A stretch of DNA of 64,000 nt, taken from the NCBI GenBank assembly GCA_023105745.1, contig JALGQZ010000006.1, positions 66,074,316 through 66,138,315 of the forward strand. The letters are read 5' to 3'. Positions 25,401 to 35,289 of this stretch are shown in pieces; the stretch's first letter is position 1, and each line of letters begins with the position of its first letter. Position numbers and translations under genes: made by a program. The notes beneath the pieces were generated by a model, which worked only from the letters and a program-made list of their open reading frames with translations, searched no databases and was not told where the DNA came from. Origin of the DNA: Austropuccinia psidii. Taxonomy: Eukaryota > Basidiomycota > Pucciniomycetes > Pucciniales > Sphaerophragmiaceae.

Positions 25401-26722
25401 AAGAAAACAAGGAATGGGCTACATTTGATCCCAAAAAGTGGGAGGAATGGATCAACAGAAATCTACCACCTTCAAGTGAATATGAAGATTATGTTAAAAA
25501 TAAAAACCCTCAAGTAAACAACTTAAGCTTAAGCCCATGCCCTGACTTCTGGAAAATTGATTATGAACCTGAAAACAATAAAAGTTATATATGGAAACAA
25601 GATGAAAAATCAAATTTGTATATGGAAGAAGTTAATGAAGCAGAGAAAAAGGAAAATAAAATTATTTATAAACCAATTGACACCAATGATATGTTATATC
25701 AGGTTATGGTTAATGGCTCAGAAATCATAGAAGGACAACCAATACATAGCAGAAAGAATCTGTTTGACATATTTTCCAAGCAAAAATACCCACAAGATAT
25801 GGAAATTGAAATGAAGCCAGAAATGAACAGTGATCAATACTATGAAGACTCATTGGAAGATCTTAGAAATAAAATTAATGACTGTTTCAAAGATGAAGAA
25901 TTTATGAAGGAATACAATAAAGAAGAATCTAATCAAACTGATGAATTCCAAATACATGAAATTTCTCAAGATCCTCCAAAGAAGAAAATAAAGCACTCTC
26001 ATGCTTATGAAAATCTTTGGGAGGCCTACAATAATCAGGACTCTTTAAAAGAAATTAAACCAAGATTATCTTCATATTCAAAGCCAGAAGCAAATTTGAT
26101 AGAAGTTGAAGTCTCACCATTGCAAAAGGATCTCATGAACACTATTCTGTCATGTGATTTAAACCCAAGAAGCCCATGGAGAATTGATAAAGACAAGGAA
26201 ATGGACTTGGATGAAGAAAGTTTCTTGAAGTATTATGATGAAATGTCTTACTGGCAACTTCCAACACCTGAAGAAGAGCCAGATTTCATAATTCTTCCCT
26301 ACATTGAATTCAAAGATATATACTTTGAGGGTCCATCAAGAATAAAAGGTGGAAAATGGTTGAAGAATCTTGCAGGATATGACCTGTCAAAATTAGACTT
26401 CATGGAACTCTTGAATGAGGAAGGAATTAAGGGTAATTTGGAAAACCAGTATTGGGAGGAAGTTTTTTCCTTTGATGAACAAACAAGGAAGGCTCTTTAT
26501 GATGGTAGAATTTGGCCACAAGAAGACTTCAATTTGCATAATATGGAGCTTCTTGGTGGAAATCTTTTCTGGGAAGAGTATGGATACCTCTTTATACACA
26601 AAGAAGAAGGATTCATAAGAAATTGGAAAGGTAATACCCTAGAAGAAAGGAAGGAAGGAAGGAAAATACTGGGAGAAATAGCCAAGGATATATGTGTGAA
26701 TAGAATTCTTCAGAAAAAATAA
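22421..26722 (+). CDS. D Gag-protease polyprotein (1433 aa, intact)
   Basis: It starts at the first ATG after the leader. Residues 1-60 are acidic, and a Pro/Thr-rich stretch follows near 90-130. A Gag capsid-like region spans about 140-330 (N-L-N-F-D-G-S-D-V-E-D-F). The zinc knuckle is C457-C460-H465-C470. The retroviral-type aspartic protease has A-L-V-D-T-G-S-E with catalytic D763-T764-G765, plus a later V-L-G-R-P-F-L motif. Unusually, about 580 residues follow the protease. They are charged and end in a domain with D-L-S-K-L-D-F-M-E-L-L (about 1325 on) that is duplicated in the ORF at 27762. RT is not in this ORF but 8.8 kb downstream. Gag should form particles and the protease should mature them. 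Confidence 0.93.
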   Translation: MEESSSSKKALTLEEELEKEQSRIEELGQEESEEEDFSYLENDEEFQKKRLELQKAMERAARRHGKKTKSSQFSPETTGDATIERMLRPQQPSPSPTPKTFATSTPGTLPRAARFAKRVHITTPTQQPERVTIPTRKIVKIKAKDYNLNFDGSDVEDFIKRAERIASIEGANERDLAMQIAFWSEDKDIRYEIEGMPGYEMEDWDQLKKEMINKWGKVEPERRHRKDSLTRLFNQTQQEGGVKSLSQYRKFIGEYDIISKYLLKYGYIKKENDYHEDVFDSLSPEIRSSVTKEMIKDRTMVQARDGGYILPEMDILRNYIEAELEAAVVIKGKSQLSNLDEIKNKKKTRFEDESWEEVIKQMKDITKKIKNPPAQEAHVNEAPKEVNPMKDVLDQLKELSEAVNPPKKVWKDKPNTQGSGLAPNAQPFRPRNTQAPLPSNYQPYVPAQLYPRPPLKCYYCFENGHSLTRCSYLAEDMEKRIVSRQGLNFLYPNFQRVPSEGTKSPKDLVREFDKEQKEISNRIIEKEKPLSRPEDQKIVELKKEEKEVSIAQVEDWGNWEPPTVSSPTEMLETHATLRQTKQRLAKQESQNREDSQSKKPILPGTYHEDEAEEEMKIIVPTKYKDKHTKRDERFEGTESKEKENFEEESDKLNKRMVHHKTEKKESKPKLAIENVIKKILEQKIDLTLKEILSVSPTFIHRLQGISLEEKEAIKSVNTLDIKEGVISIKIKDFEKPRLHYACPLGFMQVFVGKEEYPVMALVDTGSELNIITEDAAIKASLPNRKLNMNLRGIGGHTTSLIGLAEFTQVLLPSGEEKEIHFFIAKGAVHTVLGRPFLADNNIRLDFSQKQGEIFSYQEADGRRLCMPICKPHMLGWQTGPPRGMELCSMGKIKDWFSKVKLKEAEDKSKSKIKSIFKSTKNKDFQKIKSMECNLDERLSIIDRGIENEPQEEVEGDQQVETQEPEQGPSTEALSNQIKSEEPKSLAWYLDKAIKENKEWATFDPKKWEEWINRNLPPSSEYEDYVKNKNPQVNNLSLSPCPDFWKIDYEPENNKSYIWKQDEKSNLYMEEVNEAEKKENKIIYKPIDTNDMLYQVMVNGSEIIEGQPIHSRKNLFDIFSKQKYPQDMEIEMKPEMNSDQYYEDSLEDLRNKINDCFKDEEFMKEYNKEESNQTDEFQIHEISQDPPKKKIKHSHAYENLWEAYNNQDSLKEIKPRLSSYSKPEANLIEVEVSPLQKDLMNTILSCDLNPRSPWRIDKDKEMDLDEESFLKYYDEMSYWQLPTPEEEPDFIILPYIEFKDIYFEGPSRIKGGKWLKNLAGYDLSKLDFMELLNEEGIKGNLENQYWEEVFSFDEQTRKALYDGRIWPQEDFNLHNMELLGGNLFWEEYGYLFIHKEEGFIRNWKGNTLEERKEGRKILGEIAKDICVNRILQKK

Positions 26723-27152
26723 AAAGGAAAATGGGTTTCATGAATTGAATATATTTTTCTGCACATGTAAAAAAAAAAAAAAAAAAAAAAAAAAACTTAT
26801 AAAAACTTAAAAAAACATAAAAAAAAACAATTATTAAAAAATATAAAAAAAATATAAATTCAAAAAAAAAGAAATAATATTAAAAATAAATTTATGAATG
26901 ATGATTTGGGGGTATGCAAGAGTTTTAACTGTAAAAGTATCATAAGGCTATGTTTAAATTAAAAAAATGGGGGTGGGTGTCTGTTTCTTATTCCACCTCT
27001 AATGGTTTAAGTTTTTGGGATGAAATCCTTGGGAATTTCAATATCAATTTCTATTCAATTTAAATATCAATATCATTAATTTCAAGACCTTTTGAAAAAC
27101 AGAAAAAAATTGATAAGATCATAATCTTTAATAAAATTAACAAAAAATCAAG
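26723..27152. other. non-coding gap after gag-protease of D
   Basis: It holds a long A tract (about 26769-26795) and a GGGGTGG...CCACC stem motif near 26970-27000 that recurs near 28888-28920. No ORF is seen. Confidence 0.6.
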
Positions 27153-27518
27153 ATGCCAAAGCTTGGATGTTATGGGGATGAATTCTTGGAGGATGAAGAG
27201 ATTTTGGATCAAAGGCAAGTGAAGAAGCAATATGAAGAATTCATTTTTGAGTATGAAGATGAATTTCAAGAATGTCAGTCATCAAGTCACCAATCAAGAG
27301 AAGAAAAGGAAAAATTGGAAGAAATAAGGTTGTTATTGGAGGAACTTAGAGTTTTGAATGAAAAATTAGCTTATTATAGAAATTACTTACCATCAATGAG
27401 TAAAGTACAGCTGAAGCCAATTCTGAAAACCTCCAGCTTACATAGCTCAAAAACAAAGAAGAGAAGAAAATCAGTAAGATTCAATTTAAATCATCAAGTC
27501 CAGTATTTTTGGCAGTGA
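27153..27518 (+). CDS. D accessory ORF A (121 aa), coiled coil with basic tail
   Basis: No recognised domain. Residues 1-45 are acidic and aromatic, about 48-78 are heptad-like (E-K-L-E-E-I-R-L-L-L-E-E-L), and the tail is basic. The tail contains P-I-L-K (89-92) and, after a Ser/Lys linker, K-K-R-R-K-S-V-R-F (102-110). K-S-V-R-F fits the RVxF consensus and P-I-L-K resembles the SILK motif of protein phosphatase 1 partners, in the usual order. The basic run could also be a nuclear localisation signal. Start is the first ATG and the ORF is open to TGA. Whether it is translated is unknown, but its composition differs from the surrounding low-complexity DNA. Confidence 0.55.
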   Translation: MPKLGCYGDEFLEDEEILDQRQVKKQYEEFIFEYEDEFQECQSSSHQSREEKEKLEEIRLLLEELRVLNEKLAYYRNYLPSMSKVQLKPILKTSSLHSSKTKKRRKSVRFNLNHQVQYFWQ

Positions 27519-27621
27519 CTTCCTGCCTTATCAAAGAGGACCCAAATATTTCTTACCTTATTACTTAAAAATTTAATTGATTCAAGCTTTTGGAAGTGAC
27601 TTCCTGCCTTATCAAAGAGGA
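27507..27621 (+). repeat. duplicated ~33-bp motif at the end of ORF A
   Basis: TTTGG(C/A)AGTGACTTCC followed by TGCCTTATCAAAGAGGA occurs at 27507-27540 and again at 27588-27621. Both copies can fold a small stem around GTGACTT. Confidence 0.7.
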
Positions 27622-27761
27622 TTAATTGTTTAAGAAATATTTTACTTAGATTATTTATTTCATCCACCTTTACCAAGAAACTATTATAATTATTCATATT
27701 TTTTTAACATCAAGAAACCATTAGCAATTTTTTTTATTATATTTTATATTTTATAATCATC

Positions 27762-28448
27762 ATGTCTGAACCTAATGAAGCAGACAATACCATCTGGATC
27801 TATTGGCCACACTCAGAAACAAATGAAGAAAGCCAAGACCTCTGGATTAATCATCATTTTGAAGGACTTAACAATGAAGACCAAAGATAGGGCTTACCAA
27901 TTATTGAATACTTCAAGATACCAATTATTCAAAGTATCCCCTTTATTGAATTTGAAGATTTATTTGGAAATGAAGATATTACTCAAGAAACCCCTGCAGA
28001 AGCCTATTTAAGCCAGCTTCCTGGATCAAACCTTTCAAAGCTAGAATTTATGGATATACTTAATTATGATGGAATTAAAGGAAATCTCAATAATGACTTT
28101 TGGAATGAAATTTTCTATATGGATTCAGATATAAGGAGTAGTCTTTACTGGGGAACAATACAAGCTCAGAGATGGTTTTGTCTTGAAGAATATCAAATTG
28201 AGAGTAGAAGTATTAAATGGAGAGGGGACTGCTATATTATTGAAAAGGAATTGGATTTTGATTTAGAGGATAAAGTATTACAGTTAATAGTTATAATGAA
28301 GAATCACAAGTTTTGTTTGAAGAAAGAAGAATGGGATAAGTTATGGAAAGAATTTGTCAGCAGCAAGATTGAAATGAAAATGAAGAAGAATCAATATTAT
28401 TTTAAGAAAATTATTCTTCAGAAAATTAAAGGCCCAGCATGGCCTTAA
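27762..28448 (+). pseudogene. D accessory ORF B: duplicated Gag C-terminal domain, one amber stop
   Basis: One frame runs from ATG 27762 to TAA 28448, interrupted only by TAG at 27888-27890, giving about 228 residues. Its second half mirrors the C-terminus of the Gag-protease ORF: N-L-S-K-L-E-F-M-D-I-L, then D-G-I-K-G-N-L matching E-G-I-K-G-N-L, then F-W-N-E-I-F matching Y-W-E-E-V-F. The preceding I-P-F-I-E-F-E-D matches L-P-Y-I-E-F-K-D. This is an internal duplication within D. Function is unknown. The stop may be decay, readthrough or an assembly error; translation could also start at Met 28050. Confidence 0.7.
28213..28228 (+). other. PPT-like sequence 1 of D (inside ORF B)
   Basis: TTAAATGGAGAGGGGA is identical over its first 15 bases to the 3' polypurine tract at 38732. 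Confidence 0.55.
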
Positions 28449-28504
28449 ACTGCAATTCAACTATTTGGTTACTGTTTCTCTTAATCTATTTTAAGTCAGT
28501 TCAT

Positions 28505-28542
<38 letters not shown>

Positions 28543-28603
28543 ATATATCAACAAATGCAAGGACCAATGATACATGATGGCCCAGCATGGCCTTAAACTG
28601 CAA
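28431..28603 (+). repeat. two copies of the GGCC-CAGCAT-GGCC hairpin motif
   Basis: GGCCCAGCATGGCC followed by TTAAACTGCAA occurs at 28431-28455 and 28579-28603. The first overlaps the end of ORF B. Stem GGCC/GGCC, loop CAGCAT. These belong to the family clustered at 33028-33912. Confidence 0.7.
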
Positions 28604-30594
28604 ATTTAATTTATGACTTTTCTGTAATAGTATCAAAAAAAATTTTTTTAGTAATAATCAATAAATCAATCAAAAAAAATCTATATATAACTAATAAAAC
28701 AATAAAAATGAATAATTGATATGGAGTTCATAAGTGATATCTGTGGTCAAGATATTTCAATTGATATAAAAAAAAGCTACAGTAATAAAACAAAAAAAAG
28801 AGCTGGTTATCAAATTCATCTAGAAAGATTGCTTTAGTTTTTTTACTCTGTAATAGTATCAGTAGTTTCTCATAGTTAAAAAAAATAGGGGTGGTTAACT
28901 ATTTCTTATACCACCCAAAGCACAAGTGGCTATAAGTTTTGGGGAAAGTGGGACTTTATTAATTAAAGATCAGTTTATAGCTCTAATCAATGAAAAAATC
29001 AATTTCAGTTATTTTACCTTAATAAAGAATTATCAATTTACTATTAAATGATAGCTTATTTTCCATTAATAAAGTACTTAGATATCTCTTGAATTATAAA
29101 TTTCATAAATAATTACCTTTCATATGGTCAAAAAAAAAATCACTTATCATTGCACTTCTTCAAAAGAAGATCATTTTTTTGTTGAAAAAAAAAGTTTCAA
29201 TTTCAAAAGAAAATAATTTCAAAATATAATTCAACAAAATAATCTGAAAGCAAGGAAGGATTAATCAGTATTATGTTGAAATTGAAAAAAAATGAAAAGA
29301 AGTTTCATTAACTTACTAATACAAGAGTAGAGCTCAAATTAATATTGAAGATCTCAAATATACAGCACAGAATTTCTGCATTTTTCACAAAAAAAAGGAA
29401 ATGTTGAATAAAAAAAAAAAAAATTCAAGATTTTTTCACTACAAGAAGACTAGACATTTTGGAAGGAAGAAAAAAAAACTCATCAGTTGTGTGCAGTATC
29501 AATCCTCAAAGAGAAATTAAAAAGAAACTTATCTTAACATTATAGAACTGAATCAGTCAGGAAGCCAAGGAAATTATTGAGCTGAACTACTCAATACACA
29601 TACATGCTACACACATACACACAGCATGCATACACACATAGCACATACAAAGAATCCAACTCACAAGGAGGGGTGACCAGATTTTTTAATTTAATTTTTC
29701 TCTTTTTTCAATTTTCAATTTTTTTTTAATTTTTTTTAATTTTTTTAATTTTTTTTTTTTTTTAAAAAAAAAAATTAATAAAAAAAACTGGCCACCCCCC
29801 CTTGCTTTAAAAAAAAATTAAAAGAAATAAACAAAATAAAACCAATTCATGTGGAAGGAGGAATAAATATAGCACATCAATATAAAGCTATATTGAATAA
29901 GATAATATTATAATAATATAAGTATCATAATATTATAATATTGAAAATAAAATAATATTAAAATAAGAACAATATCATAATACTATAATATTCTAAGGGA
30001 TGATGTATAATCCCAATAATATATTATATTTAAGAAACAACTATTGTTTTAATTTAGTAAAATTATTATTTGATAAAAAAAATAAGGTTATATGGATATA
30101 CTTAAGTGATTTTGTGAAAATACTATAATTTTAAATTCAATAAATAAAAAAAACAGCTATATTAAAAGGGATATGTCCCTGAATGATGAATAAATATAAA
30201 TAATCTTATTTATTTAACATTATAATATTTAGAATATAATTTTAACCTCAAAATATATATAATGATATATATTATCAAGGTTATTCAAAATATAAATATA
30301 CAGAGGCAACTGGCCAGGTTGACCCTACATAATTTATTTTTTTAACCCCACTTGGTTTAAAGCATAACAAAAATTTAGAATATTTTTCTCTAAATATATA
30401 AATAGAGAATTACTTTGAAAAGAATAATTATAAAAATAATGGGAGAGTAGCTTGAGATCGTAGCTCCTTTTATATTGAAGAGAAGGGCTTTTGGCTTACC
30501 CACAACTTGACCATCATAACACTAGAAACAGAATAAACTTTGTGGTTCTTTGCAAGTTTTTTAGTTTAATTTATCTTTATTTAATTTCTTCTAA
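28604..30594. other. AT-rich non-coding part of D with a long inverted repeat
   Basis: No ORF is supported. An imperfect inverted repeat has 17-bp arms at 29664-29680 (CAAGGAGGGGTGACCAG) and 29788-29804 (CTGGCCACCCCCCCTTG), 15 of 17 paired, enclosing T- and A-rich tracts that could extend the stem. A GGGTGGT/ACCACCC stem lies near 28890-28918. Long A runs occur at 28506-28541. Confidence 0.6.
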
Positions 30595-31400
30595 ACAAAG
30601 ATAAATATAAATATATATAAATAAAGATATATAAACATAAATATATATAAATAAAGATATATAAATATAAACAAATATAAATATATATAAATGAAGATAT
30701 ATAAATATATATAAATATAAATATATATAAATAAAGATATATAAACATAAATATATATAAATAAAGATATATAAATATATATAAATATAAATATATATAA
30801 ATAAAGATATATAAATATAAATATATATAAATAAATATATATAAATATAAACAAATACAAGTAAATTAATATATATAAATAAATATATACAAATATAAAT
30901 ATATATAAACAAAGATATATAAGGATAAATAAATACAAATAATTATAATTAAATATAAATAAATATAAATATATATATACAAATACAAATAAATATAAAT
31001 TTATATAAATACACATAAATATAGATAAGTGTAAATTTATATAAAGAGATATATGCAAATATAAATATAGATAAATATATGAAAATATAAATATAAATAT
31101 GAATAAACATATAGAAATATAAATTTATATAAATAAATATATACAAATACTGTACAAATAAACAAATATAAATATAAATTTATATAAGTAAATATATAAA
31201 ATACAAATAAATATAAATAAATGTAAAGTTTAAATAAATTAATATATACAAATATGAATATAAATTAATTTTAATTAATATAAATTAATATAAATACAAC
31301 TTAATAAATATAAATAAATGTTAATTAATATAAATAAATATAAATAAATATAAATTAGTATAAATTAATACAAATAGATATAAATAAATTCAAACAACTA
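30595..31400. repeat. degenerate ATAAATATA tandem array
   Basis: About 800 bp of ATAAATATATATAAATAAAGAT-type units that degrade towards 31400. Minus-strand ORFs here (up to 155 codons of Ile, Tyr and Phe) are translations of the repeat. Confidence 0.85.
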
Positions 31401-31796
31401 TTGATCAATTGAAGAAGTTTCTTTTTTTTTCTTTTTTTTAAGCAAAAAAAAAAGCATCGGAATTACAGCAACAATATATTTCACACCTTACAATACAGTA
31501 ATGTACAAATATTATACAATGATTAAACAATATAAAAAAAAACAAGAAAAACTCCATGCGATTGAGCAGTAATGAAAAGTTTAATATTTTTTTTAAAACA
31601 TAATAGCATTTGACAGTAGTAAAATAACTATTCAATTACAAATTAAAATAATAATAATAATAAAACAATAAAACAATAAAAAAAAAAAAAAAGATCGCTC
31701 AAGCGATCAAATATAAAAGAAATCAATAAAAAAAAAGAGACTAGACGCGATTAAAAAAATAAACAGAGTACTTGTACAGGGCATTATTGTACTGTA

Positions 31797-31833
<37 letters not shown>

Positions 31834-33000
31834 CATATATAAAAAAAAAGAAGAAACAAAACGATAAAAAAAAATATTAAATTTGAATTTAATCATTTAA
31901 ATAAACAAAAAAAATATATTATTATAAACTTTTTTTTTGAAAAAAAAGATAAAGATCCCTCATGCAACCAAATAATAATGAAAAAAGAATACATGCGATT
32001 AAAAATAAAGAGTGTACAGTACCTACTATACAAAAAAAAAAAAATATAGAATTATCAACAATAATAAAAAAAATAATAATAACGAAAATCACAATATAAA
32101 ATAAATTACATTACAAAACTGTACTGTACTGTACTGTAATGTAATGTAAAGCTCCTCCAATGTAAACTTTACAGTAATGTGCTTTGAAATTTCTGTACAG
32201 TAATTTAGTAATTAAAAAAAAAAGGGGTCGCTACTACGATGAAATAAAAAAAAAAAGAATTAATATAATAAAAAGACTGAAAATAAAAATTAAATAAAAT
32301 AAAGAAATAAATTGCAATGTCAATTTTTTAAAGAATGAAAAAAAAAAAAAGAAAAAAAAAAAAGAACTTTGTGACAAACATTACAAAGTTACAATGATGT
32401 ACTGTACTGAAATTTACACTACATAAAAAAAAATAAGTAAATAAATAATAAAATAAATAATAAAAAAATAGAAACTCTAACACTACACAGATAGTATAAG
32501 TGCATTAATAAAAAAATTATCTTATCTTTAAAAAGAAAAATATTATTATTCATTATTATTAAAAGAAACAATAAGAGATATTACAGTGAATAAAATAGAA
32601 TATATATATATGATAACATAAATTGAATTGATAGGATGATAATAATAGGATAATCAATGAAAGATAGTTAGAATTTAAAATTAAATTCTTCTCTTGTATT
32701 TTTGTTAAAAAAAAAGAGAAGAAGATTATTTAAAAGAAATCAAAAAGTAATAGTTATAAGAAAATAATAATAATAAAAACAACTAAAGTATAAAAAAATC
32801 AATTTATTATAGTCAAAGCTCAAAGTTGATAATTTTCCAGTTAGTATTATACAATCAGGTATTTGAAAAATAATAATAATAATAATAAAATGTGGTTACA
32901 AATATTATAAAATAATACATATAAGAATATATAAATATTTGTTTAATATGAAGATCAATATCATGAAGAAAATTGAAGAAGCAAGTATATTTAGAAAGAA
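31401..33000. other. AT-rich non-coding part of D with small repeats
   Basis: It contains recurring GCGATT words (31557, 31747, 31993) and a GATCGCT-CA-AGCGATC hairpin near 31693. A (CTGTA)n-like run with GTACTGTACTGTACTGTA lies near 32117-32140, and several long A tracts are present. No coding sequence is seen. Confidence 0.6.
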
Positions 33001-33027
33001 AGAATAATGATAGTAATTAATTTAGCC

Positions 33028-33827
33028 AGGTCCACTATGACCTAAAATTGGATTATTTAGTAGAATTATAAGATATGTTTTTTTCTTATAGGTCCTCTAT
33101 GACCCTAAACTGGATTATTCTTATTATTATTATTCTTCAAAAAAAAAAAAGTAATCAAAAAAAAAGAGAAATATTTATTTATTTTAATATTAATTCCCAG
33201 ATACATCTTAATATTTAATTCAACAAAAACCTTGATAAGTACCTTTATATTTAAATTATTTATTCAAAAATTCATTTGAAATCATCAATTTCAATTTGGT
33301 CCTCTATGACCTAAAACTGGAAATTTGCTTTTTTAATTTAATTTATTATTATTGAAATATATTTATGACTATATCATTATAAATAGAATAATGATATCTT
33401 ACAATTAATTAAATGATCCATTTATTATTGCTATATTGCATATCAAATAAAAAAAAGTCCTCTATGACTTTAAACTGGAAAATTATTTAAATTATTAAAT
33501 TTATCTTTGATCTTTTATTTTTTATATTTTTTTTAATTCATTTTTTTTATTTATAAAAAAGTCATTAATTTCAATTAGGTCCCCCATGACCTAAAACTGG
33601 AAAATTATTCCTCTACTTATTATCTATTTCAATTGATACTTAATTTCTAATCAAAATAATATGATACTATATAGAAATATTCATTACCACATAAGCTATA
33701 AGATTGATTATAGTAGGACCTTAAAAAAAAAAGAAGAAAGTCCTCCATGACTTTAAACTGGAAAATTATTGAAATAATTAAATTTATCTTTTATTTTTTC
33801 TAATTCATTTTTGATTTTTCCTTTTTA

Positions 33828-33872
<45 letters not shown>

Positions 33873-33912
33873 CATTAGTGTCAATTGGGTCCTCTATGAC
33901 CTTAAACTGGAA
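33028..33912 (+). repeat. cluster of seven short hairpin repeats in D
   Basis: Starts are 33028, 33090, 33298, 33455, 33577, 33738 and 33887. Each reads a 4-5 bp stem, a 6-nt loop (CTCTAT, CACTAT, CCCCAT or CTCCAT), the returning stem and then (T/A)AAA(C/T)TGGAA. Stems differ but stay paired: AGGTC/GACCT, GGTC/GACC and AAGTC/GACTT. Flanks are AT-rich and partly repeated (TCAATT before several copies). Copies also occur at 28431, 28579, 34725, 35136, 35194 and 35264. Confidence 0.75.
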
Positions 33913-34191
33913 ATATTAAAATCTCAATACTATAAAAGATTATATATAAAAAATTCAAATATATATATATATATAGATATAAATATATATATACTTAAAA
34001 AAAAAAAGAAAAGAAGAAACAATAAAAATTATCAATGACTTGAAGATTAGAAATATGATGTTTATTTTTAGTATTATTATTGAAAATCTCATTCAGAAAA
34101 GAAAGGCTTTAATGGTCTTCCTGCTCTAGGTGGCACTTGGACAACTGGTTTGTATGTACTTAAAAAATACATATACACTGAGCAGCCAAGG

Positions 34192-34267
34192 TCAGACCTG
34201 GTCTGATGAGGGGAAATAGCTCTGAGTTGATTAGAGCTATAGCCTTGTAGACTGCCACTATATAGTG
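34192..34267 (+). other. three-hairpin island, possible structured RNA
   Basis: Within 76 bp are TCAGACC-T-GGTCTGA (34192-34206), TAGCTCT-(9 nt)-AGAGCTA (34217-34239) and the perfect palindrome CACTATATAGTG (34256-34267). The surrounding 34085-34290 stretch is less AT-rich than its neighbours. The minus-strand 64-codon ORF across it does not look coding. No known RNA family is recognised. Confidence 0.5.
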
Positions 34268-34441
34268 TCAGGCCACCACACAAATTAAACCCTCTTCTTA
34301 GTATGAATAAGACTCACAATAATAATAGTAATAATAATAATAATAGAGCCAAAAAAAAAATAAAACTCCTCAAGAAAATATGACAAGAATAAATAATCAA
34401 AGACAAAATACAAAGAAAGTAGAGAAACCAACTACAGAAAT

Positions 34442-34458
34442 TTAAATGGAGAGGGGGG
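34442..34458 (+). other. PPT-like sequence 2 of D (central PPT candidate)
   Basis: TTAAATGGAGAGGGGGG is identical over its first 16 bases to the 3' polypurine tract. It lies about 1.0 kb upstream of the RT ORF. Confidence 0.55.
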
Positions 34459-34724
34459 TATTATCCCAAACCTGAAGATTAATATTACAGATAGAAACAA
34501 CAAAGAAAAATAAAAGAAGATATTCTAATAGTATCTTGGAAGCTCAATCATTATATGATGAATTTTCATAAGAATGAATGGAAGATGATAAATATAGAAT
34601 GATGGTCTTTCAAGCTCATCATCAAAACATCCTGGAGGAATATCCAACTCTAAAGTTATGAGAATTTCTTTCAATATATAAAATTGGCAATTTAATGAAT
34701 CCATGAAGGGAGTAGTGGAATGTT

Positions 34725-35065
34725 AAGTCCTTGTATGACTTAAAACTGCAGGGGTGGCACACCTGAGGGCTTATAGTCTATTTCTTTATTTAAGTCCATG
34801 AAAGGAGTAGTGGTATTAAAGAAATAATGTGAAGAAAGAAGAGGTCAGATTTGAAATGGTTCAAATAAAATCCTCAAATATATATATGATAAATTGGCCA
34901 AAGAATAAAGTATTGAAGAAAGAAGGACAAAAATGTAGAATTGGAATATGCAAGAAGATTGGTAATGACTGAAAAGAAGCAAGAAATATCTATCAACCCA
35001 GACATTTTATGAATTATTAAGCCTCAAGGTAGCTCAAGTTGATATTAGTAGAAGGGATCTTTCAG

Positions 35066-35105
<40 letters not shown>

Positions 35106-35289
35106 CCCTTGGATCAAGTCAAATTGAAGACCAAGAGGTCCTCAGCATGACATGAAACTGCTCCCTTGTGAAGAAATGGACAAGGGGTCTTATTGTCCTT
35201 GTATGACATAAAAAGGCAGGATTTTGTATACCTAATATACAGGTTCTGCACACCTGAGTTGTAGGGTCCTGTATGACTTTAAACTGCAA
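34725..35289 (+). repeat. four further hairpin-motif copies upstream of pol
   Basis: Copies at 34725 (AAGTC/GACTT), 35136 (GTC/GAC), 35194 (TGTC/GACA) and 35264 (GGTC/GACT with a G-T pair), with loops of 6-8 nt. Most end in AAACTGC, as do the copies at 28431 and 28579, rather than the AAACTGG of the main cluster. Confidence 0.6.

Noticed and set aside
30577..31146. Minus-strand ORFs of 111, 155 and 65 codons rich in Ile, Tyr and Phe
   Set aside because: They are translations of an ATAAATATA-type tandem array that lacks stops by composition.
32117..32150. CTGTA-type run as a telomeric or centromeric repeat
   Set aside because: Too short and inside a retroelement.
33028..33912. CRISPR-like spacing of short repeats
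   Set aside because: Eukaryotic retroelement context, variable repeat and spacer lengths, no cas genes. Better explained as degenerate hairpin repeats.
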